Source: Campylobacteraceae bacterium
GTDB lineage: Bacteria; Campylobacterota; Campylobacteria; Campylobacterales; JALSKU01
Direction of reading: 5' to 3'
DNA length: 12,754 bases
Assembly (NCBI GenBank): GCA_015488975.1
Contig: WFMT01000191.1
Span: 1-12,754 of the forward strand
Shown: positions 1 to 6,359 of the stretch, in pieces
Layout of the letters: each line of letters opens with the position of its first letter
How positions within the stretch are numbered: position 1 is the stretch's first letter
Position numbers and translations under genes: made by a program
Notes under the pieces: model-generated
What the model was told of the DNA's origin: nothing
Database searches by the model: none
The model's input: the letters and a program-made list of their open reading frames with translations, nothing else

Positions 1-1520
1 ATGATAAATTTACGACTTTATCCTCTTTGCCGAATCCGACTCTTTTTAAAGATATACAAAAATCAGCAAGAAGAGTAGCAAAAGCTTTAAAAAATAAAGA
101 AAAAATCACCATTATTGGAGATTATGATGTTGATGGAGTAGTATCTTCTTTCATACTTAGTGATTTTTTAGAGAGGCTATCACAAAATATTGAGGTAATA
201 ATACCAAACAGATTTAGTGATGGGTACGGAGTGAGCAAGAGTATTGTTGAGAGACTTGAGCCTTGTTTGGTCATTACAGTGGACAATGGAATATCTGCAG
301 TGGAAGCAGCTGAGGTTTGCCTTGAAAGAGGAATAGATCTTATTATAACAGACCACCATACAGTACCAAAAAATATACCCAAAGCTTATGCTATCATAAA
401 TCCCAAACAAAAAGAGTGTTCTTTTCCTTACAAAGAGATATGTGGAGCTCAGGTTGCATGGTATTTTATTGCAGCTATCAAGCAGGAAATGAGACTTGAT
501 TTTAATCTTTTGGAATATATAGATTTACTTAGTATTGCGATAGTTGCGGACATGATGGAGCTTAAAGGTTTAAATAGGATGTTTGTTAAAAAAGGTTTAA
601 AAGCTATAAACAATACAAAAAGAGCATCAATACTGTCTATAAAAGAACAGTTTGAAAAAGAGAGTTTTGGCAGTGAAGATATATCATTTTTGCTTGCTCC
701 TCTTTTAAACAGTGCAGGAAGAATGGATAGTGCAATAAAAGCTTTTAACTTTTTAAGAGCCAAAACTATATCAGAAGCGACTATGTTATTGCAAGATATG
801 ATTAAATTAAATGAAGATAGAAAAGATATAGAAAAAGAATTGTTTGAAATATCTGAGACTGAAATTGATAAAAATCAAAATATCATAGTTGTTTGGGGTA
901 GTGGTTGGCATGAAGGAGTTATAGGTATAGTAGCAGCTAGGCTTGCTAGAAGATTTCAAAAACCAGCTATTGTATTCTCAGTGACAGATGATAAGGCAAA
1001 AGGAAGCGCTAGAAGTGTTGGAGAGGTTAATATACTCTCTTTGATAGAAGAAGAAAAAGATAATATTCTAGGCTACGGCGGACATAAAGGTGCAGCTGGA
1101 TTGTCTATCGAAACTAAAAATTTACCTATTTTTAAGTCATCTATTGAAAAAAGAGTAAATAATTTAAACAAAGAGTTATTTGTGTCAAGTAAAGAAGTAT
1201 TAGGCGAGATTGACGCAAAAGAGATTGACTTTGAACTTTTGGATATATTGGAAAGTTTTGAGCCTTATGGTCAAAAAAATCCAAAACCTTACTTTTTAAT
1301 AAAAAATGCAAAGGTAAAAAAAACAAGAATTCTTGGTAAAGCAAAAAATCACCAAAAGATCATCATAGAGCATAACAATTCTATACTTGAGTCGATAGAT
1401 TTCAATTATCAAGATAAAGTCAATGTCGGTTTCAAAATAGATATACTTTTTTCAATCTCAAAAAACTGTTATAGAGGATATGTTACTCCTCAGTTGCTAA
1501 TCAAAGAAATCATAATATAA
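1..1520 (+). CDS. recJ: RecJ single-stranded-DNA-specific 5'-3' exonuclease, 5'-partial
   Basis: RecJ degrades single-stranded DNA 5' to 3' in recombination and mismatch or excision repair in the cytoplasm. The DHH-family motifs are clear: DYDVDG at bases 120-137, VDNG shortly after, TDHH at 348-359, an LNSAGRMD stretch, and the DHHA1 motif GGHKGAAG at 1077-1100. These carry the Asp and His residues expected to bind the catalytic metals. A TTG at base 27 could be read as a start. However, the frame stays open leftwards from base 3 (DKFTTLSSLPNP) with no stop and no ribosome site before the TTG. Family members are a little longer than the roughly 505 residues seen, so the true start probably lies outside the window and some N-terminal residues are missing. 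It ends with TAA at 1518-1520. It is followed by a hairpin and 227 bases before the next gene, so it is probably transcribed separately from the psr operon. The family call is secure. Confidence 0.95.
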   Translation, partial: DKFTTLSSLPNPTLFKDIQKSARRVAKALKNKEKITIIGDYDVDGVVSSFILSDFLERLSQNIEVIIPNRFSDGYGVSKSIVERLEPCLVITVDNGISAVEAAEVCLERGIDLIITDHHTVPKNIPKAYAIINPKQKECSFPYKEICGAQVAWYFIAAIKQEMRLDFNLLEYIDLLSIAIVADMMELKGLNRMFVKKGLKAINNTKRASILSIKEQFEKESFGSEDISFLLAPLLNSAGRMDSAIKAFNFLRAKTISEATMLLQDMIKLNEDRKDIEKELFEISETEIDKNQNIIVVWGSGWHEGVIGIVAARLARRFQKPAIVFSVTDDKAKGSARSVGEVNILSLIEEEKDNILGYGGHKGAAGLSIETKNLPIFKSSIEKRVNNLNKELFVSSKEVLGEIDAKEIDFELLDILESFEPYGQKNPKPYFLIKNAKVKKTRILGKAKNHQKIIIEHNNSILESIDFNYQDKVNVGFKIDILFSISKNCYRGYVTPQLLIKEIII

Positions 1521-1570
1521 AACTATAATAAAAATTATATTAATCTATTAAAAGCCTATTATAGTTTTTT
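1519..1570 (+). terminator. AT-rich terminator-like hairpin after recJ
   Basis: Bases 1519-1530 (AAAACTATAATA) are perfectly complementary to 1557-1568 (TATTATAGTTTT), and the right arm runs into a T tract up to 1570. The left arm overlaps the last two bases of the recJ stop codon. The stem is 12 bp but has only one G-C pair, and the loop is about 26 bases, so it is a weak intrinsic terminator by the usual rules. Its place directly after recJ supports the call. Confidence 0.5.
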
Positions 1571-1747
1571 ATTATAAATAAAAATATTAAATAATCATTA
1601 TAATATTTTGTTACTTTTCGTAATATATTATCTTTTTTTCTAATTAAAATCATAATTTTTTTATATTTTTAAGCTAACTTAATATTGATAGGAGTAGAAT
1701 CCCGAATAACAAGACAATAAATCTTATAATCATAATAAGGAGGTAAT
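1571..1747 (+). promoter_or_regulatory. AT-rich promoter and leader region of the first psr operon
   Basis: This is the only sizeable intergenic space in the window, and it precedes the four-gene operon. A perfect TATAAT lies at 1599-1604. A second possible -10 (TAATAT, 1680-1685) follows a T-rich run at 1655-1670, the arrangement often seen in Campylobacterota sigma-70 promoters, which have weak -35 boxes. A palindrome TAATATATTA lies at 1621-1630, and a TTAC/GTAA inverted repeat with a 5-base spacer just precedes it; either could be a regulator site, but neither matches an operator I can name. Which promoter is used cannot be settled from sequence alone. No small ORF with a convincing ribosome site and no RNA gene was seen. 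Confidence 0.35.
1737..1743 (+). promoter_or_regulatory. Ribosome binding site of the first psrA
   Basis: AAGGAGG is a near-perfect anti-Shine-Dalgarno match, four bases before the ATG at 1748. It fixes the start so that the Tat motif begins at residue 6. The strong site suggests high translation of this catalytic subunit. Confidence 0.85.
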
Positions 1748-4147
1748 ATGGAAGTAGAAATTTCCCGTAGAAGATTTTTACAAGGTAGTGTTGCATTGAC
1801 TATTATCGGCGGGACTGCTTTAAGTGCTTCAAATCTTTTTTCTGATAAAAAAAAGACAGGAGAATTTCGAGTTACTACAAAAACTGAGTTAAGTAAAGCT
1901 AAACATGTACCATTTCTTTGTGGAATGTGCGTAAATAAATGTGCAGGCTATGCAAGAGTTGAAAGCGAAGGTAAATATAAAGGTATTGTTACAAAGCTTG
2001 ATCCTAACCCATACTTTCCAAAATCAAGAAATATGCTTTGTCCTAGAGGCAATGCGGGTATTCAAACACTTTATGATCCGGATCGTCTAAAATATCCTTT
2101 GGTTCGCATAGGAGAGAGAGGTGACGGTAAGTATAAAAGAGTAAGTTGGGATGAGGCTTATGAGGCAATACTTAACGGAACGGATAAATTCCCGGGAATT
2201 CTTAAGATACTTGATGAAGAAAAAGATAATCGTGCTACTATCGGCTATTGTAACGGAGAAGGACTTTCTAAGGCTGGATTTGAAGACTTGATGATGCAAA
2301 AAATTGGCTCTCCAAACTATGTTGATGAGATAAGCATCTGTCTTGAAACAACTCTTGGAGGTTATTTCTCAACTATTGGTACTTATGGTGAAGCTGATTT
2401 GAATAATGCTGATTATCTTATTATTGCAGGAGCTAACAGGGCAGAAGCTATCATAACTCCTGATACTCAAGATATGTTTAAAAGAAGTGAAAGAAGAGGT
2501 CTTAAAACCATAGTACTTGATCCGAGATTTACAAATACAGCTGCAAAGGCTGATAGATGGTATGCAGTTAACCCCGGTACTGACCTTGCTTTCGTGCTTG
2601 CTATGACTTATGTTGTTATGAAAGAAGAACTTTATGATAAAGATTTTGTTTCTAAGTATGCAGTAGGGTTTGAGGATTATAAAAAACATATTTTATCAAA
2701 TAATTATACACCTCAGTGGGCAGAAAAACTTACAAATATCCCAGCCAAAGAGATATATAAAACAGCAAGAGAGTTTATGGCAGCACGAAGTCCTATATAT
2801 TATCAAGGAAGAAGAAGTGTATTTGTTAAAAATGACTTTCAACTTCGCCGTGCTATGGCTATCTTTCAAGGTCTAAGTGGCAATCTTGATAAAAAAGGCG
2901 GTATTATTTATGGTAAAAAATTAGCTTTGCCCAAAGAAGATATAAATGCTCCATTGTATGCACAGGCAAAATCAAGATTTGATACCGATGGCATAGCCCT
3001 TACAGGCAACAAATCAGGTTCTTGGATAGTCTTTAGAAACATGATACTTGAAGGCAAAAATCCATATCCTGTCAGGGCAATGTTTATGAGAAAACATAAT
3101 CCTATGAGCGGAGTTCCAAATACTGCTAAAACTGTAGAGTTTCTTAAAAAGATGGATTTAAATGTAATGATTGATATACTTCCTAGTGATACTACAATGT
3201 ATTGTGATGTCATATTGCCTGAAGCTTCGTATTTGGAGAGAACTTCTCCAGCAGCCAGTTATGGGTTATTGGAGCCGGCAATCGTTCAGAGAAAAGCATC
3301 AATCAAACCTATGTTTGAAACAAAGACACCTGAGGTTATCTATAAAGAGTTGGCACAAAAACTTTCTCGTCCTCTTTGGGAAAATACTAAAAAGTATGAT
3401 GAAGATGTTCAAGCTGATATAAAAGGTATGAAACCTAAAGAGATACAGAAGTATTATAAAGAAAATGGTTTTGATTTGGCTGATGCATGGGATAAGTCTG
3501 TTGAAGAACAAAATAAAGAGAGAGTCGTAAAAACTTACGGTGAGAAGGCTTGGGAAATCTTAGATGAAAAGGGTGTTTATTACCCTAATATGGAAAAATA
3601 CCATAAAAAACTAAATCCAAATGAATATGAGTACTATCCTGAAAACAAAAAGAATTATACTACTCAAAAAGGAAAATTAAAAGTAGTTATGAATTTTAAA
3701 AATTTAACCAAAAAAGGGGTTGATTCGATGCCGACCTGGTATGATGATATGGCATTTAAAGTTCCTGAGGGTAAATTTAGATTGGTTACTGGCAGACATG
3801 CCCAATTTACTCAAAGTGCAACAACAAACAATATGATGCTAAGAGATTTGATTCCGACAAATTATGTATGGATAAACAAAAGAGTTGCTAAAAGAAAAGG
3901 TATTGAATTTGCTGATATGGTTGAAGTTAAAAGCAGGGTTGGCAAGATTCACCTAAAAGCATATCCGACTGAAAAAATTGCACCTAATCAAATATTTTTA
4001 CTTCATGGTTTTGGAGGTAGCAGTAAAGAGATGCATATGGCTTATGGGAATGGTGGCAGTGATGCTATAATAATAATAGATGAGATAGAACCAGTTTACG
4101 GAGCAGCTGCAATGAATGAAACAAATGTTGAAATAAGGAAGGTGTGA
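1748..4147 (+). CDS. psrA: Periplasmic molybdopterin oxidoreductase catalytic subunit, PsrA/PhsA type (polysulfide or thiosulfate reductase family)
   Basis: This 799-residue protein is a DMSO-reductase-superfamily catalytic subunit that would hold a bis-MGD molybdenum or tungsten centre and one [4Fe-4S] cluster. A twin-arginine signal (SRRRFLQG, residues 6-13, then a hydrophobic stretch) sends it to the periplasm folded. Cys58, Cys61, Cys65 and Cys98 form the Fe-S motif (CGMC, then C65, then MLCPRGNAG). Cys198 in SICLETTLGG is the expected metal ligand, so this is a Cys and not a selenocysteine enzyme. The C-terminal dinucleotide-binding domain is present and ends in HGFGG and ETNVEIRKV-like signatures. 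The length fits PsrA/PhsA (about 760-800). It opens an A-B-C operon typical of polysulfide, thiosulfate or related sulfur-compound reductases. Family membership is secure, but the exact substrate (polysulfide, thiosulfate, tetrathionate or other) and the direction of electron flow cannot be read from the sequence. A paralogue lies at 6360-8669. Confidence 0.9.
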   Translation: MEVEISRRRFLQGSVALTIIGGTALSASNLFSDKKKTGEFRVTTKTELSKAKHVPFLCGMCVNKCAGYARVESEGKYKGIVTKLDPNPYFPKSRNMLCPRGNAGIQTLYDPDRLKYPLVRIGERGDGKYKRVSWDEAYEAILNGTDKFPGILKILDEEKDNRATIGYCNGEGLSKAGFEDLMMQKIGSPNYVDEISICLETTLGGYFSTIGTYGEADLNNADYLIIAGANRAEAIITPDTQDMFKRSERRGLKTIVLDPRFTNTAAKADRWYAVNPGTDLAFVLAMTYVVMKEELYDKDFVSKYAVGFEDYKKHILSNNYTPQWAEKLTNIPAKEIYKTAREFMAARSPIYYQGRRSVFVKNDFQLRRAMAIFQGLSGNLDKKGGIIYGKKLALPKEDINAPLYAQAKSRFDTDGIALTGNKSGSWIVFRNMILEGKNPYPVRAMFMRKHNPMSGVPNTAKTVEFLKKMDLNVMIDILPSDTTMYCDVILPEASYLERTSPAASYGLLEPAIVQRKASIKPMFETKTPEVIYKELAQKLSRPLWENTKKYDEDVQADIKGMKPKEIQKYYKENGFDLADAWDKSVEEQNKERVVKTYGEKAWEILDEKGVYYPNMEKYHKKLNPNEYEYYPENKKNYTTQKGKLKVVMNFKNLTKKGVDSMPTWYDDMAFKVPEGKFRLVTGRHAQFTQSATTNNMMLRDLIPTNYVWINKRVAKRKGIEFADMVEVKSRVGKIHLKAYPTEKIAPNQIFLLHGFGGSSKEMHMAYGNGGSDAIIIIDEIEPVYGAAAMNETNVEIRKV

Positions 4148-4148
4148 G

Positions 4149-4709
4149 ATGAGATATGGTATGGCACTTGATTATAAAAATTGTATAAATTGCAGAGCTT
4201 GCGAAGTAGCCTGTAAAGAAGAAAACGGGGTTGAGCTTGGGGCAAGAAAACATCGTATTTGGGTTGGGGTTAAAGAGGTTGAAGGAGAATGGCCGAATAT
4301 CAATATTGCTTCCAGTACTTTTGAGCCAAGCCAGTGTCAACAATGTGAGAATGCACCATGTCAAGAGGTTTGTCCTACGCAAGCAACACACTATGCTCCC
4401 GGAGGGATAGTAATGGTAGATGCTAGCAAATGTATATTATGCACTTATTGTATGGTTGCTTGCCCTTATGATGCAAGATATGTAAATGATAGAACAGAAA
4501 CTGTCGATAAATGTACATTTTGTAGTGATACCAGACTGGCAAGAGGTGAAACAACTACAGCTTGTCAAGCTACTTGTCCTACTAAAGTAAGAACTTTCGG
4601 TGATTTAGATGATCCTGAAAGTGAAATAAGTCAGCTACTTAATGTAAGAGACCATTTTACTCTAAAAACACACCTTGGTACAAAACCAAAACTATTTTAT
4701 TTGATATAA
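4149..4709 (+). CDS. psrB: Four-cluster [4Fe-4S] electron-transfer subunit, PsrB/PhsB type
   Basis: This 186-residue protein would carry electrons between the NrfD membrane subunit and the molybdenum subunit. It has all sixteen cluster cysteines in the usual four groups: C12/C15/C18/C22, C63/C66/C71/C75, C95/C98/C101/C105 and C122/C125/C139/C143. In this family, cysteines from paired groups mix to bind four [4Fe-4S] clusters. It has no signal peptide, which fits export to the periplasm in complex with the Tat-bearing catalytic subunit. The ATG lies one base after the TGA of the upstream gene, so translation is probably coupled. It ends soon after the last cluster with a short KLFYLI tail. It is the complete version against which the altered copy at 8669-9340 can be compared. 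The specific sulfur substrate of the complex is not known. Confidence 0.92.
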   Translation: MRYGMALDYKNCINCRACEVACKEENGVELGARKHRIWVGVKEVEGEWPNINIASSTFEPSQCQQCENAPCQEVCPTQATHYAPGGIVMVDASKCILCTYCMVACPYDARYVNDRTETVDKCTFCSDTRLARGETTTACQATCPTKVRTFGDLDDPESEISQLLNVRDHFTLKTHLGTKPKLFYLI

Positions 4710-4719
4710 GGAGAAGATT

Positions 4720-5937
4720 ATGTTTGCATTAGCTGAAAAAGGTATGAAACAGATAGAGAAAATTATCCCAATGAAGCATACTGATATAAGAGAATTATTT
4801 AAATTTGAAAGAACACCGCTTAATCTTATAATAGCGTTTATTACCTTTATATTTCTTATCCTTTTTGTAGTAGGTTTTATTAATTATCTAAGATTTGGGC
4901 ATCATGCTTATGGGGTTTACAGAGAACACCCTTGGGGGCTTATGATTGCTATGTATATATTTTTTGTTGTAAGTTCAACAGGACTTTGTATAATGTCAGC
5001 AATAGGACATGTTTTTGAGGTAAAAGTGCTAGAGCCCTTTTCTAAAAGGGCTATCCACGGTGCACTTGTTACCCTAATAAGCGGCTTTATTGTTATACTT
5101 TTAGAGGTTGGCCACCCCTTTAGAATGATGCTTTACAATACAATTAGCCCGGGATTAACATCTGCGATTTGGGGTATGGGTGTTTTGTATTCATTATATT
5201 TAATATTTATTGCGGTTGAGTTTTTCTTTTTGTTAAGACATGACCATAAATGGGCAAAAAGATTTGGAATATTTGGTCTTGTTGTAGGGATTGCTGCGCA
5301 CTCAAACCTCGGTGCTGTTTTTGGATTTTTAGTTGGTCGTCCTGTTGCTAACGGAATATATTATCCATTATATTTTATACTTACTGCTATGGTTACTGGA
5401 TGTTATTTAATATTTTTAATGTACGGTTTTAAATATAAACTTGATTTCCCGGAAAATATTCAAAAAACTTTAATTGCGACTGCCAAAATACTTGGGCTTT
5501 TATTGGCGATTTTACTATTTTTTGAGATTTGGAAAGCACTTACTTCTATTTATGGAGGTATGTATGATAGGAGTGCAACCGCTATACATATTTTAAAATC
5601 ACCATCATTTTGGATAGGCGAAATATTTCTTGGCATTTTGGTGCCATTTGTAATAATACTTTTTAGTAGTGCAAGAGCTATAAAGCCACTTGTATTCGCA
5701 TCTTTTACGGGAATGATAGGTATATTTTATATGAGGTTTGACCTGGTTAATGATACCCAACTTTTTCCAATGCAGACTCTAAAAATAACTGAGTATCAAC
5801 TACCGCCGTCTTTTATACATTATACTCCTTCAATGACTGAAATTTTTATCGCTCTTGGTGCTATAGGAATAGCTATAACACTCTATTATATTGGAGATAA
5901 ATTACTTTATTTGGATAATGACCCTGAAAATATTTAA
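4720..5937 (+). CDS. psrC: NrfD/PsrC-family integral membrane quinone-interacting subunit
   Basis: This 405-residue, very hydrophobic protein has about nine or ten likely membrane helices, at roughly residues 35-57, 72-96, 111-131, 147-171, 182-206, 213-236, 252-271, 297-316, 323-340 and 372-393. NrfD/PsrC proteins anchor the periplasmic A and B subunits and exchange electrons with the menaquinone or ubiquinone pool. The stretch around residues 127-160 (LLEVGHPFR, then SPGLTSAIWGMG) resembles the conserved NrfD core. It is longer than the eight-helix PsrC proteins, so it belongs to a longer NrfD subgroup. AAGGAGA at 4708-4714 precedes the ATG, ten bases after psrB ends. It is the only membrane subunit in the window, although two catalytic pairs are present. 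The symbol is by position and family, not by tested function. Confidence 0.88.
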   Translation: MFALAEKGMKQIEKIIPMKHTDIRELFKFERTPLNLIIAFITFIFLILFVVGFINYLRFGHHAYGVYREHPWGLMIAMYIFFVVSSTGLCIMSAIGHVFEVKVLEPFSKRAIHGALVTLISGFIVILLEVGHPFRMMLYNTISPGLTSAIWGMGVLYSLYLIFIAVEFFFLLRHDHKWAKRFGIFGLVVGIAAHSNLGAVFGFLVGRPVANGIYYPLYFILTAMVTGCYLIFLMYGFKYKLDFPENIQKTLIATAKILGLLLAILLFFEIWKALTSIYGGMYDRSATAIHILKSPSFWIGEIFLGILVPFVIILFSSARAIKPLVFASFTGMIGIFYMRFDLVNDTQLFPMQTLKITEYQLPPSFIHYTPSMTEIFIALGAIGIAITLYYIGDKLLYLDNDPENI

Positions 5938-5967
5938 TATAAATAATCTTATGAAAGGAGGAAAAAA

Positions 5968-6297
5968 ATGAAGAAATTGTTAGGAGCAATATTTATAGCA
6001 CTATTGGGACTAAGTTTTGTAAGCACTTCAGCTTTTGCTGATTCTACCATGGGACAGAAGGTTTATGTTAGAATGCTTAAAAGAGCTTGCATGAAAAATG
6101 GAATCGCAAATGGTGGTGTAATGGCAAAAAAACATACTCAAGAGCAGTGGCAAAGTATAGAAAAAGCCGGCAAATTAAATGCTGAGATAAAAAAACTTTG
6201 TCCAAAAGCAAGACCACTTAGAAAAAGATACTTAAAAGATGTATATGATTTTTTGTATAACTTTGCTAGCGATAGTGGCAATGTGCCATCTTGCTAA
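5968..6297 (+). CDS. Small Sec-exported three-Cys protein of unknown function, resembling a cytochrome c without a haem motif
   Basis: This 109-residue protein starts with a clear Sec signal peptide (MKKLLGAIFIALLGL, cleavage probably after SAFA at residue 24). That leaves a basic periplasmic protein of about 85 residues. It has three cysteines: Cys41, Cys78 and Cys109, the last being the final residue. The opening GQKVYVRMLKRAC resembles the first helix of small c-type cytochromes, but there is no CxxCH, so no covalent haem is expected. The end (SDSGNVPSC) looks like a conserved family signature. A very strong ribosome site (AAAGGAGG, 5954-5961, six bases before ATG) suggests high expression. 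It is the last gene of the psrABC operon, followed at once by a terminator. I infer that it serves the sulfur reductase, for example by binding sulfane sulfur or in redox chaperoning. The function is unproven and I do not recognise a named family. Confidence 0.8.
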   Translation: MKKLLGAIFIALLGLSFVSTSAFADSTMGQKVYVRMLKRACMKNGIANGGVMAKKHTQEQWQSIEKAGKLNAEIKKLCPKARPLRKRYLKDVYDFLYNFASDSGNVPSC

Positions 6298-6303
6298 TTA
6301 TTT

Positions 6304-6343
6304 TTTAGTGTCAAGAATATTGTTTTCTTGACACTAAATTTTT
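6304..6343 (+). terminator. Strong intrinsic terminator between the two psr modules
   Basis: Bases 6304-6317 (TTTAGTGTCAAGAA) and 6325-6338 (TTCTTGACACTAAA) form a perfect 14-bp stem with a 7-base loop, followed by a T run at 6339-6343. The flank on the other side is not T-rich on the minus strand, so it acts in the plus direction. It ends only four bases before the ribosome site of the second catalytic gene, leaving no room for a promoter between them. Confidence 0.85.
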
Positions 6344-6346
6344 GTC

Positions 6347-6350
6347 AGGA
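6347..6350 (+). promoter_or_regulatory. Ribosome binding site deciding the start of the second psrA
   Basis: AGGA lies nine bases before the ATG at 6360. An in-frame TTG at 6342 would add six residues, but it sits in the terminator's T run and has no ribosome site before it. The ATG start also places the Tat motif at residues 7-14, close to its place in the first copy. Confidence 0.75.
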
Positions 6351-6359
6351 ATAAATAAT

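Noticed and set aside
27..29. TTG as the start of recJ
   Set aside because: The frame is open to the left edge, the upstream residues look like RecJ, and no ribosome site precedes the TTG; the gene is cut by the window.
1685..1720. Eleven-codon TTG-started leader peptide before the first psrA
   Set aside because: No ribosome site ahead of the TTG and no regulatory codon run; expected by chance in a leader of this length.
4145..4147. TGA at the end of the first psrA as a selenocysteine codon
   Set aside because: The protein already ends with the conserved family terminus, the frame hits another TGA within a few codons, and the next gene starts one base later.
4065..4391. 108-residue minus-strand frame across the first A/B junction
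   Set aside because: Same reason: antisense to conserved coding sequence with no features of its own.
6342..6344. TTG start adding six residues to the second catalytic subunit
   Set aside because: It lies in the T run of the terminator without a ribosome site; the ATG at 6360 has AGGA at a good distance and a better placed Tat motif.
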